This document shows, piece after piece, positions 8,276 to 17,254 of a stretch of DNA of 64,000 nt. The stretch is from Croceicoccus estronivorus (GTDB lineage Bacteria; Pseudomonadota; Alphaproteobacteria; Sphingomonadales; Sphingomonadaceae): contig NZ_JRQQ01000002.1 in the NCBI RefSeq assembly GCF_001625325.1, positions 496,001 through 560,000 on the forward strand. Direction: 5' to 3'. The position numbers were made by a program, and so were the translations under genes. The notes beneath the pieces are model-generated. The model saw only the letters and a program-made list of their open reading frames with translations. It searched no databases and was not told where the DNA came from. The first letter of the stretch is position 1; each line of letters starts with the position of its first letter.

Positions 8276-8989
8276 TCAACGGGTCATTTCGTACTTCACC
8301 GAAACAGTGACACCGGTATCGACCAGCCCCGGTTCCACAGGGGTAGGCGGTGCTGCGCCGGCCGAATCCGCCGCCATGCGCATCATCGGCACCGGTCCGG
8401 TACGGCCAATGGATTCACTGACTTCCAGCAGACGGATATTTGAGTAACCGGCCATCTGCGCATATTCCATCGCCTGCGAGCGGGCATGATCCATCGCCGC
8501 CTTGCGCGCCTGCGCCTTCGCGGCCGTATCATCGTCGATCGAGAAGCTCGGACCATTGATGTCAGTCGCACCCGCCGCAACCAGTGCGTCGAGCACTTCG
8601 CCGACCTTTTCCACCTTGCGCAGCATTACGCTGACATTGTTCGACGCCTGGTAACCGCGAAACACCTGTTTCTGCGTGTTCCGGTCGTAATCGTATTGCG
8701 CATTGAGATTGATGCCCGTCGTCTGAACATCTTCCTTTGCGATTCCCAGTGCCTTGATCTTTGCGATCACCGCATCCATCGCTTTCGCGTTCTGCTGCAT
8801 GGCGGCAACGGCAGTGGGCGCACGGGTGGAAACACCGGCACCGATGGTTGCGATATCGGGCCGCGCCTTGACGCTTTCGCTCACGCTCAATTCCACGACC
8901 GGGCCGCTCGCCTGAAGCTGGACTTCGGCAGCCATGGCTGGCGCCGCCAGTGCGGAAACGGCCAGAAGCGGCAATGCATAACGGATCAT
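8276..8989 (-). CDS. SIMPL-domain (DUF541) exported protein
   Basis: 237 residues with a signal peptide cleaved after about residue 21 (PAMA-AEV). The mature protein follows the SIMPL/DUF541 pattern: VSESVKARPDIATIGAGVSTRAPTA, the TTGINLNAQYDYDRN block, NVSVMLRKVEKVGEVLDALVAAGATDINGPSF and a C-terminal LLEVSES segment. The family includes E. coli YggE, an envelope protein linked to oxidative stress. Start at 8989 is supported by GGGAGAA about 7 nt upstream. It is divergent from the ABC-F gene. Confidence 0.9.
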   Translation of the reverse strand: MIRYALPLLAVSALAAPAMAAEVQLQASGPVVELSVSESVKARPDIATIGAGVSTRAPTAVAAMQQNAKAMDAVIAKIKALGIAKEDVQTTGINLNAQYDYDRNTQKQVFRGYQASNNVSVMLRKVEKVGEVLDALVAAGATDINGPSFSIDDDTAAKAQARKAAMDHARSQAMEYAQMAGYSNIRLLEVSESIGRTGPVPMMRMAADSAGAAPPTPVEPGLVDTGVTVSVKYEMTR

Positions 8990-9104
8990 CTGCAGTTCTC
9001 CCAAGGTGTGACGCGTGGATCGCTGCGCCAGAGCATATTACGCACCGGTGAACGGATCGGTTCCAACGCTGGACCGGAGCATCGGGCGGCGCTAGGGGGC
9101 CAGC

Positions 9105-10892
9105 ATGGCAGCACCCCCTATTCTCAGTTGGGAAGGCCTCGGCCTGATTCAGGGCGCGGGCTGGCTCTTTCAAGGCATCGACCTGCATATCGGCCCGCGC
9201 GACCGGATTGCGTTGATCGGCCGGAACGGTGCCGGCAAAACCACTTTGCTCAAGCTGATCGACAACCGGATCGAGGCGGATCAAGGTAACCGCACAGTCC
9301 AGCCGGGGACCAAAGTCGTCATGCTGGAACAGGACCCCGATTTTACCGGCTGCGAGACGCTCCTCGACTTTGCCATTGGCGGTGCCGACGCCCCTGCCCA
9401 GCACGAAGTGGAAGCCATTGCCGGGCAGATCGGCATCGATCTCAACCGTGCCGCGGCCAGCGCCAGCGGCGGGGAACGGCGGCGCACCGCGCTGGCCCGC
9501 GCCCTGGCGAGTGAGCCGGACCTGCTGCTGCTGGACGAACCGACCAACCATCTCGACCTCGCGGCGATCGACTGGCTGGAAGACTGGCTCAACCGCTACA
9601 AGGGCGCTTTCGTCGTCATCAGCCACGACCGGACATTCCTGACTCGCCTGACGCGTGCGACCCTGTGGCTCGACCGCGGCTCCCTGCGACGCAAGGAGGT
9701 CGGCTTCGGCGGCTACGAAGCGTGGGAAGAAAAAGTCTTCGCCGATGAAGCACGGGCTGCCGAAAAGCTCGACGCCAAGCTGAAAATCGAAGCGCACTGG
9801 CTGGAACGCGGCGTCACTGCCCGGCGCAAGCGTAATCAGGGCAGGCTGGAAAAGCTGTACGAGATGCGTGCGACCCGCGCCGCCATGCTGACCCCCGGCG
9901 GCAACGCGAAGCTCGCGCTTTCCAGCGACGATTCGAAGACCAAGTCCGTGATTGTCGCCGAACACGTGACCAAGCGTTTCGGAGACCGCACGGTGATCCG
10001 CGATTTCTCCCTTCGCATTCAGCGAGGAGACCGGATCGGCGTTGTCGGCGCGAACGGCGCAGGCAAGACCACCTTGCTCAAATTGCTGACCGGAGAAATG
10101 GCGCCTGACGAAGGCGAAGTCACGCTATCGAAGACGCTGACCGGCATCATGATCGACCAGCAGCGCAGCCTGCTCTCACCGGACAAGACCGTACGGCAGG
10201 TTCTGGCCGAAGGCGGCGACTGGATCGACGTGCAGGACAACCGCAAGCATATTCAGGGCTACCTCAAGGAGTTCCTGTTCGATCCCGGCATCGTCGATAT
10301 GAAAGTCGGCGTATTGTCGGGCGGTGAACGCTCGCGCCTGCTTCTGGCTCGCGAATTTGCCCGCAAATCGAACCTGCTCGTGCTGGACGAGCCGACCAAC
10401 GACCTCGATCTGGAAACGCTCGATCTGTTGCAGGAAGTCATTGCGGACTATAACGGCACCGTGCTGATCGTCAGCCACGACCGCGATTTTCTGGACCGGA
10501 CGGTTACGGTCACTCTCGGCCTCGATGGAAGTGGAACGGTCGATATCGTCGCGGGCGGCTATGCCGACTGGGAAGCCAAGCGCAAGCAACGTACCCCCGC
10601 TGCCAAGACCAAGGCGCCCAAGCCTGCCACTGCCGCGCCAGCCCCTCCCCCACCCAAAAAAGCCAAGCTGAGCTACAAGGACCAGCGCGACTACGATCTT
10701 TTGCCCGCGCGGATCGAAGCCCTGGAAGAGACCATCGCCCATGACGAGGAAGCTCTGTCCGATCCTGCGCTTTACACCAGCGATCCGAACAAGTTCGCCG
10801 CCCTGACCGCCGCCATCGAAAAAGCTCGTGCAGAAAAGGAAGCCGCCGAAGAGCGCTGGCTGGAACTCGCCGAAATGGTCGAGGCTTTGTAA
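9105..10892 (+). CDS. uup: ABC-F family ATPase, Uup-like
   Basis: 595 residues with two ABC domains and no membrane segment. Domain 1: Walker A GRNGAGKTT, signature SGGERRRTALARAL, Walker B LLLLDEPTNHLD. Domain 2: GANGAGKTTLL, LSGGERSRLLLAREF, LLVLDEPTNDLD. A Pro/Ala/Lys-rich linker (about 500-525) leads to a C-terminal coiled coil of about 60 residues, the arrangement of Uup, which acts on ribosomes or branched DNA. The pattern separates it from transporters. The glycosylase-like gene starts 150 nt downstream. Confidence 0.92.
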   Translation: MAAPPILSWEGLGLIQGAGWLFQGIDLHIGPRDRIALIGRNGAGKTTLLKLIDNRIEADQGNRTVQPGTKVVMLEQDPDFTGCETLLDFAIGGADAPAQHEVEAIAGQIGIDLNRAAASASGGERRRTALARALASEPDLLLLDEPTNHLDLAAIDWLEDWLNRYKGAFVVISHDRTFLTRLTRATLWLDRGSLRRKEVGFGGYEAWEEKVFADEARAAEKLDAKLKIEAHWLERGVTARRKRNQGRLEKLYEMRATRAAMLTPGGNAKLALSSDDSKTKSVIVAEHVTKRFGDRTVIRDFSLRIQRGDRIGVVGANGAGKTTLLKLLTGEMAPDEGEVTLSKTLTGIMIDQQRSLLSPDKTVRQVLAEGGDWIDVQDNRKHIQGYLKEFLFDPGIVDMKVGVLSGGERSRLLLAREFARKSNLLVLDEPTNDLDLETLDLLQEVIADYNGTVLIVSHDRDFLDRTVTVTLGLDGSGTVDIVAGGYADWEAKRKQRTPAAKTKAPKPATAAPAPPPPKKAKLSYKDQRDYDLLPARIEALEETIAHDEEALSDPALYTSDPNKFAALTAAIEKARAEKEAAEERWLELAEMVEAL

Positions 10893-11042
10893 TTGCGGCG
10901 TGATCGAGGTCACCTGACCGGGCCTTAAGTGCGGATGGCAACGACCGTGATCGAATGAGTTAAGCTGAAGATCGGCAAAGCCTTCCCCGGCCACCTGCTC
11001 TTTCATCCTTGAACATCGCCCTGCATTCTCCACTTTCCCTGC

Positions 11043-11615
11043 ATGACCGCACTTCACCGGGACATCGCCGACTGCCGCCAGTGCGCCGCTCACTTGCCGC
11101 ACGAGCCACGCCCCGTGGTCCAGTTTTCCACCACTGCCCGGCTGATAATCGTCGGGCAGGCACCTGGATCCAAAGTTCACGCCAGCGGCATTCCGTGGGA
11201 CGATGCCAGTGGGCTAAGATTGCGGGAATGGACCGGGTTGCGGCGTGAACAGCTCTACGATCCATCCCTCGTCGCAATCGTCCCGATGGGCTTCTGCTAT
11301 CCCGGCAAGGGCAATGGTGGCGACCTGCCGCCGAGGCCGGAATGTGCGCCCTTGTGGCACGAAAAGGTGTCCGCCCTCTTGCCCGATCGCAGGTTGACCC
11401 TGCTGGTGGGCAGCCATGCCCAAGCCTACTATCTGCGGGGGCAGGACAAGGCCACGATGACCGAACGTGTCCGCAATTATCGCACATACATGCCTGCATT
11501 CTTTCCCCTTCCCCACCCTTCATGGCGCAGCGCGATCTGGATGAAGAAACACCCATGGTTCGAGAGCGAAGTTCTCCCTGAATTGCGAAAAGCCGTGGCA
11601 GGCACACTCACCTGA
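11043..11615 (+). CDS. Uracil-DNA glycosylase superfamily protein
   Basis: 190 residues. Motifs fit the uracil-DNA glycosylase fold: IIVGQAPGSKVHASGIPWDDASG (motif 1 with the GQAPG loop) and the C-terminal HPSWRSAIW (motif 2, HPS). The N-terminal CRQC pair (about 11-14) could be half of an Fe-S or zinc site, but the four-Cys pattern of family 4 is not complete. It belongs to the group usually annotated simply as UDG family protein; activity on uracil is inferred only. The stop overlaps the convergent DUF6456-like gene by 8 nt. Confidence 0.8.
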   Translation: MTALHRDIADCRQCAAHLPHEPRPVVQFSTTARLIIVGQAPGSKVHASGIPWDDASGLRLREWTGLRREQLYDPSLVAIVPMGFCYPGKGNGGDLPPRPECAPLWHEKVSALLPDRRLTLLVGSHAQAYYLRGQDKATMTERVRNYRTYMPAFFPLPHPSWRSAIWMKKHPWFESEVLPELRKAVAGTLT

Positions 11616-12081
11616 TCCGGTAGAAATCGGCCACGCGGTCCAGCGCGAGCCGCAACACCAGCTTGCCGCTGCGCGCTGGCCAGGACAGTGCCTTTTCCGC
11701 TTCCGGCAGGCTCTCCCCTGCGCAGACCACCCGCCAAAGAACATCATCCAGTCCGCGCCCCGCGCTGGTAATCGCACCGTCAAAGCGTCCCTTCGCGGCG
11801 AGTTGCCGTTCGGTAGGAGACAAACCCGGATCGGATCCGCCCCTGATCCGCACGGGTTCCCATCGCATGGTGATGCGTGCGCCCAGTTGCGCCTGTTCGT
11901 AGTCCGCCCGCAGTTTTTCTCCTGCGGTAAACAGACGATCATCCAGATGGCCCCGCGCATGAAGCCAACTGAGAGGAGATTCGGCCAGATTGACAGTCAC
12001 GCTCCGGCGACGTTTGGCTGCCCCCTTCGTCCGGCGCGGGCCTTCGACAGTCAATTCACGCTCTACGAGTTGGCGGCGCAT
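11608..12081 (-). CDS. DUF6456-like protein of unknown function
   Basis: 157 residues from the ATG at 12081, which has GGAG 6 nt upstream; an in-frame ATG at 12093 has no such site. Basic N-terminus (GAAKRRRSVTVNLAESPLSWLHARG), then LDDRLFTAGEKLRADYEQAQLGARITMRWE, GLSPTERQLAAKGRFDGAI and GRGLDDVLWRVVCAGESLPEAEKAL. This matches my memory of the alphaproteobacterial DUF6456 family. No signal peptide or membrane segment. The helical ERQLAAKGRFDGAI...LPEAEKALSW stretch may be helix-turn-helix-like. Divergent from the XRE regulator. Confidence 0.65.
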   Translation of the reverse strand: MRRQLVERELTVEGPRRTKGAAKRRRSVTVNLAESPLSWLHARGHLDDRLFTAGEKLRADYEQAQLGARITMRWEPVRIRGGSDPGLSPTERQLAAKGRFDGAITSAGRGLDDVLWRVVCAGESLPEAEKALSWPARSGKLVLRLALDRVADFYRIR

Positions 12082-12148
12082 AAACATCTCCATTGCGATT
12101 GGCGTGATGTGCGCTTGCCAAATTCAGGTTATTGTAGGAAAGTGAAAA

Positions 12149-12161
12149 AACCAAATTGGTT
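12149..12161. promoter_or_regulatory. Candidate operator: inverted repeat before the XRE regulator
   Basis: AACCAAATTGGTT is a perfect 6-bp inverted repeat around a central A, ending 15 nt before the regulator start codon at 12177 and between two divergent genes. XRE regulators often bind such short symmetric sites to control themselves. Proposed from symmetry and position alone. Confidence 0.4.
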
Positions 12162-12176
12162 AATGAAAGGCGCACC

Positions 12177-12749
12177 GTGATCAATCGCATCCGGGATATC
12201 CGCAAGGAAAAAGGCATGACTCTGGCCGATGTCGCCGCAGCATGCGTCCCTGCCACCACCGCACAGACCATCGGTCGCCTTGAAACCGGGATGCGGAACC
12301 TTTCCCTTGTCTGGATGAACCGCATTGCCGATGCGCTGAATGTCGAGCCGGAGATGCTGGTAAGAGGGGAAGCATCGGCTCAGCCGCAAATCGTCGCCAG
12401 ATTGACGGACACAGGCGCCGAGGCCCTGCCTAAGCCACGCGATGCCATCCTGCCCACCCAATTAGCCGGAAGCATGCCGTTGATTTGCCTCGCGATAGAG
12501 GCCAGCGCCGGGGAATATCGCGCAGGTGACCAGCTCTGGCTGCGCCAGTTGCCCCCTGAAGAGGCGCAACAGGCGATCAACCGGGACATACTGGTGCCAC
12601 GCAAGGGCGGGCGCTTCGCATTTGGCCGCCTCATCGATCGCCGGGAAACTCTCGTCGGGGTACTGCCTCCCGGAATCGGGCAGCGGCAGATCGTTATCGA
12701 CAATCCGCCATGGCTGGCAGTGGCGGAAATGCTGGTGCGCAAGCTGTGA
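12177..12749 (+). CDS. XRE-family transcriptional regulator with C-terminal sensor-like domain
   Basis: 190 residues. N-terminal helix-turn-helix: IRDIRKEKGMTLADVAAAC, then TAQTIGRLETGMRNLSLVWMNRIADALNV (about 4-60). The C-terminal ~100 residues (MPLICLAIEASAGEYRAGDQLWL ... VPRKGGRFAFGRLIDR) resemble the peptidase-S24-like domain of phage-type repressors, but I see no catalytic Ser-Lys pair, so no self-cleavage is expected. The GTG at 12177 is chosen because GAAAGG lies 6 nt upstream; a TTG at 12156 is the alternative. Its last four bases overlap the glycosyltransferase start (GTGA), so the two are translated together. Confidence 0.85.
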   Translation: MINRIRDIRKEKGMTLADVAAACVPATTAQTIGRLETGMRNLSLVWMNRIADALNVEPEMLVRGEASAQPQIVARLTDTGAEALPKPRDAILPTQLAGSMPLICLAIEASAGEYRAGDQLWLRQLPPEEAQQAINRDILVPRKGGRFAFGRLIDRRETLVGVLPPGIGQRQIVIDNPPWLAVAEMLVRKL

Positions 12750-13939
12750 CCAAGCCGCACAGGGTCCTGTCACTATCCACCCTTTACCCCAATCCAGCCA
12801 ATCCCCGCTTCGGCACATTTGTCGCCCGCAGCCTGGAAGCGCTGGCCGCGAGGGGTGACTGGGAGGTTACGGTAATCAGTCCCATCGGCCTCCCGCCTGT
12901 TATTTTCGGGCGCTACCAGGCATTGGCCCAAGCTCGTTCGGAGGGAATCGAGCATGGTATCGCGGTATATCGTCCGTGCTACACGCTGATCCCCCGCTTT
13001 GGCGGGCGCTTCAATCCGGCAGCCATCACGCGGGCCGTCCTGCCCCTCGTGAGGCGACTGCACGCCGAACGGCCCTTCGATCTCGTCGATGCCCAGTTCT
13101 TCTACCCGGACGGCCCTGCCGCCGCCCAAATCGCCGCAGCGCTCAACCTACCGCTTTCGATCAAGGCGCGAGGCGCGGACATCTCCTATTGGGGAAAGAA
13201 ACCATACGCCCTGCGCAAGATGCTCAAGGCAGCCCGCCAGGCGGGCGGGCTGTTGGCCGTCAGTGAGGCCTTGGCGCACGACATGGCATCTATCGGGTTC
13301 CCGCACGAGAAGACCACCATTCACTACACCGGGCTCGATCGCACGCTTTTCCACCCTCGCGACAAGACAGTTTCCCGCGAAAAGCTGTTTCAGAGATTCA
13401 AGCTAGCGGTGCCCTCGTCAGTTCCTCTGCTGGCGACTGTCGGGGCACTGATTCCCCGCAAAGGGCAGTATCTCGTCATTCATGCCCTGTCCTCTCTACC
13501 AGACGCGCATCTCCTGCTGGCGGGAACGGGCGAAGCGGAGGCGAGTTTGCGGACCCTGGCCGCGGAAGCAGGTCTCTCCGACCGCGTCCATTTTCTGGGC
13601 TCGTTGGATCATGAAACGCTGCCGTTGGTCCTGTCAGCCGCCGATGTCATGGTCCTCCCATCCGCAAGCGAAGGGCTGGCCAACGCATGGGTAGAAGCCC
13701 TTGCCTGCGGCACTCCCATCGTCATCAGCGATGCCGGCGGGGCGAAGGAACTGGTGAGGGATGACAGCGCCGGGCAAATAGTCGCCCGCGACCCGCAAGC
13801 AATCGCCGAAGCGGTGCAGACACTGCTCGCGACGCACCTCCCGCCTCAAAAAGTGGCGGAAAACGCGGCTGCTTTCAGCTGGGAAGCGAATGCAGCCGCG
13901 CTGGCAACGCATTACGAAAGCCTGTTGCGAACCCGTTGA
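12746..13939 (+). CDS. Glycosyltransferase family 4
   Basis: 397 residues, GT-B fold. N-terminal half: LSTLYPNPANPRFGTFVARSLEAL, then DLVDAQFFYPDGPAAAQIA. C-terminal nucleotide-sugar half: VGALIPRKGQYLVIHAL, LLAGTGEAE, VHFLGSLDHETLPLVLSAADVMVLPSASEG, with the retaining-GT4 EX7E motif in EGLANAWVE followed by ALACGTPIV. The acceptor is unknown; extracellular polysaccharide or glycolipid is plausible. Starts with a GTG inside the last codons of the regulator (GTGA overlap) and converges on secF after 15 nt. Confidence 0.9.
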   Translation: MTKPHRVLSLSTLYPNPANPRFGTFVARSLEALAARGDWEVTVISPIGLPPVIFGRYQALAQARSEGIEHGIAVYRPCYTLIPRFGGRFNPAAITRAVLPLVRRLHAERPFDLVDAQFFYPDGPAAAQIAAALNLPLSIKARGADISYWGKKPYALRKMLKAARQAGGLLAVSEALAHDMASIGFPHEKTTIHYTGLDRTLFHPRDKTVSREKLFQRFKLAVPSSVPLLATVGALIPRKGQYLVIHALSSLPDAHLLLAGTGEAEASLRTLAAEAGLSDRVHFLGSLDHETLPLVLSAADVMVLPSASEGLANAWVEALACGTPIVISDAGGAKELVRDDSAGQIVARDPQAIAEAVQTLLATHLPPQKVAENAAAFSWEANAAALATHYESLLRTR

Positions 13940-13954
13940 CGCGCTCGCATCGGC

Positions 13955-14932
13955 TCAAACCTCGCCGCGAGCGACTTTTTCCTGCCGTTCGCTACCGCTT
14001 TCATTGGGGACAAAGCTCGCCGGAGTAACGCCCAGCCAGATCAGGATCGGTGCCGCCATGTAGATCGAGCTGTATGTACCGACGAAGATACCCAGCGTGA
14101 TTGCCGCAGTAAAACCGAACAGGCTCTGTGGCCCGAGAAGCAACAGGGCAACCAGCACCACGACCAGAGTCAACGATGTCATCACCGTACGCGCAAGAGT
14201 TTCATTGACCGAGAGGTCCAGCAACTCTGGCATCGGCATCTTGCGGTACTTTTTCAGATTCTCACGAATGCGGTCATACACGACGATCGTATCATTCAGC
14301 GAATAGCCGATAATCGTCAGGATAGCGGCAACGATGTTGAGGTCGAATTCCAGCTGGAACAGTGCGAACAGCCCCAGTGTCAGCGACACGTCGTGGACAA
14401 GCGCGAACAACGCGCCAACGCCGAATTGCCACTCGAAGCGTATCCAGATGTAGATCGAGATCGCAATCATTGCGAAGAACAGTGACCAGCGCGCAGTGCT
14501 GAACAATTCACCGGAAACCTTGCCGGACACGGAGTCCACACCGTCGATCCGCACGCCTTCATGGGCGGCCCGGATAGTGGAGACCACGTTACGCGTCATC
14601 GTGTCGGAAAGCGCAGGATCCTGTGCCGCTCCTTCCGGCAAGCGCATACGTACCGACACCTCGTTCGGCGCGCCGAAACGCTGGATTACCGGCTCGCCAT
14701 ATCCCAACTTGCCGATTTCCTTGCGCAGTTCGGAAACCGGGGCCTCGGTATCCTGGACGAAAGTCGCCCGGATCATCTGGCCGCCGACGAAATCGACGCC
14801 GAAATTGAGCCCCTTGGTCAGAACCAGCGCCCAACTGGCCGCAATCAACAGGCAGCTGATGACGTAGAAAGGTATCCGCCAACGCAGGAACTTGATGTTG
14901 GTGTTATCGGGGACGAGTTTAAGAAGCCGCAT
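13955..14932 (-). CDS. secF: Protein translocase subunit SecF
   Basis: 325-residue inner-membrane protein of the SecDF complex, which uses the proton gradient to help pull exported proteins across. First helix around residues 17-39 (FYVISCLLIAASWALVL), then a periplasmic P4 domain with GVDFVGGQMI and SVRMRLPEG, then five more helices from about 150 with the family signatures GYSLNDTIVVYDRIREN and SLNVETLARTVMTSLT-like NETLARTVMTSLT. Order yajC-secD-secF on the minus strand; 12 nt separates it from secD. Confidence 0.97.
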   Translation of the reverse strand: MRLLKLVPDNTNIKFLRWRIPFYVISCLLIAASWALVLTKGLNFGVDFVGGQMIRATFVQDTEAPVSELRKEIGKLGYGEPVIQRFGAPNEVSVRMRLPEGAAQDPALSDTMTRNVVSTIRAAHEGVRIDGVDSVSGKVSGELFSTARWSLFFAMIAISIYIWIRFEWQFGVGALFALVHDVSLTLGLFALFQLEFDLNIVAAILTIIGYSLNDTIVVYDRIRENLKKYRKMPMPELLDLSVNETLARTVMTSLTLVVVLVALLLLGPQSLFGFTAAITLGIFVGTYSSIYMAAPILIWLGVTPASFVPNESGSERQEKVARGEV

Positions 14933-14944
14933 ATATCGTCCTCC

Positions 14945-16549
14945 TCAGATGTTGATGTCGTGGGGCCGCGCCTTGCGCAGCCAGCCGGCAACCCACATCC
15001 GGGTGATAGTCACCGCCGTGAAAACCGAGGTCACGATGCCGATCATCAGCACCACTGCGAATCCCCGCACCGGGCCGGAGCCGAACAGGAACAGTAGTAC
15101 CGCCGCAATGACGTTGGTGATGTTGGCGTCGAAGATCGCGCGGCTGGCCTCACGATAACCGTTTTCAACCGCCGCAACCACGCGCCGCCCACGTTTCCGT
15201 TCTTCGCGAATGCGTTCGTTAATCAGCACGTTCGCATCGACTGCCGCGCCGATCGTGAGCACGAAACCGGCGATTCCCGGCAATGTCAGCGTCGTATTTG
15301 CGATAGCCATGATGCCGAGCAGCATCAGGACATTGAGTACCAGCGCCGCGTCAGCATAAAGCCCGAAGCGGCCATACGAAACCGCCATCAACACCAGAAC
15401 GGCCAGAGCGCCTACTCCCAGAGCGATCAGGCCCTTCTGGATCGAGTCCGCCCCAAGGTCCGGCCCAACGGTGCGCTCTTCGATTACCTTGAGGTCCACC
15501 GGCAGTGCGCCGGAACGCAAGGAAATCGCCAGCTGGTTTGCCGAATCGACCGTAAAGTTGCCGGAAATCTGCGCGCTGCCACCAAGAATCGGTTCGTTGA
15601 TATTTGGCGCGGAAAGCACTTTGCCGTCCAGAATGATGGCAAACGGCCGGTTGACGTTTTCCGTCGTCAGCTTGGCGAACTTCGCGCCGCCCTGCTGATT
15701 GAAAGTGATGGAAACGACCGGTTCGTTGTTCTGCGAATCGAAACTCTGCTGGGCATTGGTGAGATTGTCGCCCTTGATGCCACCCAACCGCTTGACCGCA
15801 ATCTGCGTCGGCTGGCCGGGGCTCGTCTCCGCATAAGGTACGATCTCGCTACCCGGCGGAGCGATGCCCTGGGCAATATCGCTGGGCAAAGCGCTCGTAT
15901 CGACCAGCTTGAATTCGAGCTTGGCGGTCTGACCCAGCAGGTCTTTCAACTGCTTCGGATCCTGCAGACCCGGCACCTGGACAACGATCCGGTCGTCACC
16001 CTGCCGGATAATCGTCGGTTCGCGAGTCCCCAGCGCGTCGATACGTTTCCGCACCACTTCCGTGGCACTGTCCATCGCATCGGTCACCGCTTGGTTGAGA
16101 CCAGCCTGAGTCGGCGTCAGCACGAAACGCTGTCCGTCAACCACTTCGATGCGCCAATCGCGCTGCCCGGTGAGTCCGGCCCCGGTGGTCAGCGGCAGGA
16201 GCGCCTCACGCGCAGCATCGACCTGGCTCGCATCTTCGACCATGAAAGACAGACGTCCGTCACGGCTGGAAAGGTCGCCGATCCGGATACGCGGTTCTGC
16301 TTTCCGCAAGGCGCCGCGCACAGCCTCTTCCATGCTTTCAAGGCGCTGCTGGGCGACCTGTGAAGGGTCTGCCTCAAGCAGAATGTGGCTGCCCCCTGCG
16401 AGGTCGAGGCCGAGGTTAACGGTGGGGTCGGGCAGGAACGACGGCCATGTGCCGCCGGAAACCGAAACGAGCGACGGCAGCGAGGCCGCCGCAAACGCCA
16501 GGGTTACGAACCAGAGCCAGATCTTTTTCCAGCGTGGAAAATCGAGCAT
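14945..16549 (-). CDS. secD: Protein translocase subunit SecD
   Basis: 534 residues, usual SecD length. First membrane helix near 9-27, then LGLDLAGGSHILLEAD, a large periplasmic P1 domain with the VVQVPGLQDPKQLKDLLGQTAKLEFKLV and SGNFTVDSANQLAISLRSGALPVDL signatures, and six C-terminal helices with GAAVDANVLINERIREE. The charged residues near DANV and the IREE stretch are those linked to proton movement. Sits 13 nt after yajC. Confidence 0.97.
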   Translation of the reverse strand: MLDFPRWKKIWLWFVTLAFAAASLPSLVSVSGGTWPSFLPDPTVNLGLDLAGGSHILLEADPSQVAQQRLESMEEAVRGALRKAEPRIRIGDLSSRDGRLSFMVEDASQVDAAREALLPLTTGAGLTGQRDWRIEVVDGQRFVLTPTQAGLNQAVTDAMDSATEVVRKRIDALGTREPTIIRQGDDRIVVQVPGLQDPKQLKDLLGQTAKLEFKLVDTSALPSDIAQGIAPPGSEIVPYAETSPGQPTQIAVKRLGGIKGDNLTNAQQSFDSQNNEPVVSITFNQQGGAKFAKLTTENVNRPFAIILDGKVLSAPNINEPILGGSAQISGNFTVDSANQLAISLRSGALPVDLKVIEERTVGPDLGADSIQKGLIALGVGALAVLVLMAVSYGRFGLYADAALVLNVLMLLGIMAIANTTLTLPGIAGFVLTIGAAVDANVLINERIREERKRGRRVVAAVENGYREASRAIFDANITNVIAAVLLFLFGSGPVRGFAVVLMIGIVTSVFTAVTITRMWVAGWLRKARPHDINI

Positions 16550-16562
16550 GGCTACGATTGCC

Positions 16563-16892
16563 TCAATCGTTGGCCGCGGCCGAGCCGCCCGGCGGAATTA
16601 TGTCGCCAATGGTGTTCTTGACCGCTTTTACACGCACACCCTGGCCCAGTTCAACTTCCGCATAATGGTCGTCGACCCGGACGATCTTGCCGACCAGCCC
16701 GCCGGCCGTAACAACCATATCGCCCTTCTTCATCGAAGCAATCTTGGCGCGATGTTCTTTCTGCTGCCGCATTTGCGGGCGGATGATCAGGAACCAGAAG
16801 ATCACGATCATACCAAGGATCGGGAGCCAGCTGATCCATGCGGGCGGGCCTTCGGCACCAGCGGAAGCGGCTGCGGACAGAATATCAAGCAT
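16563..16892 (-). CDS. yajC: Preprotein translocase subunit YajC
   Basis: 109 residues with one membrane helix (about 19-41, ISWLPILGMIVIFWFLIIRPQ) and the family core RPQMRQQKEHRAKIASMKKGDMVVTAGGLVGKIVRVDDHYAEVEL. Start at 16892 supported by AAGGG about 7 nt upstream; the longer in-frame ATG at 16919 adds unconserved residues. First gene of the yajC-secD-secF unit, with a promoter-like sequence about 100 nt upstream. Confidence 0.96.
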   Translation of the reverse strand: MLDILSAAASAGAEGPPAWISWLPILGMIVIFWFLIIRPQMRQQKEHRAKIASMKKGDMVVTAGGLVGKIVRVDDHYAEVELGQGVRVKAVKNTIGDIIPPGGSAAAND

Positions 16893-16991
16893 CGACACAC
16901 CCTTGGAAATCGGGGGCATTCCCGGTCTGTTTCAGGATGGACGCGAGCCGCGGTTGCGACACCGACGATCCCTCCCTTTGGAGGGCTGCGC

Positions 16992-17019
16992 GCCTAGCAG
17001 CAAAGAAACCGGCTGGCAA
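16992..17019 (-). promoter_or_regulatory. Putative promoter of yajC-secD-secF
   Basis: On the minus strand TTGCCA (17019-17014) and CTAGGC (16997-16992) are 16 nt apart. The same GCTAGGC core and a TTGCC -35 occur 45 nt before the tRNA(CAT) gene. The GCTA start recalls the Caulobacter housekeeping -10 element (GCTANAWC). Confidence 0.4.
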
Positions 17020-17100
17020 CGCGCTGCCCCTCGATCTGCTCGTCTGAACGTGCACCGACACATCCATCGCGCATTGTTTTCACGGAGGCCACCACAGTGC

Positions 17101-17129
17101 TTGCCTTGCCCCGCAGCTATGCCTATAGG
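17101..17129 (+). promoter_or_regulatory. Putative promoter of tRNA-Pro(GGG)
   Basis: TTGCCT (17101-17106), 17 nt, TATAGG (17124-17129), then a GC-rich stretch GGCGCGCC before the expected start near 17135. A GC-rich discriminator is typical of stringently controlled stable-RNA promoters. The -35 begins 45 nt before the tRNA. Confidence 0.4.
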
Positions 17130-17145
17130 GCGCGCCTCCACTGCT

Positions 17146-17222
17146 CGGGACGTAGCGCAGCCTGGTAGCGCATCACACTGGGGGTGTGGGGGTCGTAGGT
17201 TCGAATCCTATCGTCCCGACCA
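17146..17222 (+). tRNA. tRNA-Pro (anticodon GGG)
   Basis: 77 nt with encoded CCA. Acceptor CGGGACG/CGTCCCG, D arm GCGC/GCGC, anticodon stem TCACA/TGTGG with loop CTGGGGG (anticodon GGG), T arm CCTAT-containing with TTCGAAT. C at position 1 and the discriminator A are typical of proline tRNA. Reads CCC codons. Confidence 0.96.
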
Positions 17223-17254
17223 GTGGACTAAATGCATGGCAACCATGCCATTTC

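Noticed and set aside
8562-9965. Open frame of 467 codons on the minus strand across the SIMPL and ABC-F genes
   Set aside because: It crosses two well-supported genes and contains no conserved motif of its own.
10908-10919. Short inverted repeat GGTCACCTGACC after the ABC-F gene
   Set aside because: Only 5-bp arms and no T-run; too weak to call a terminator.
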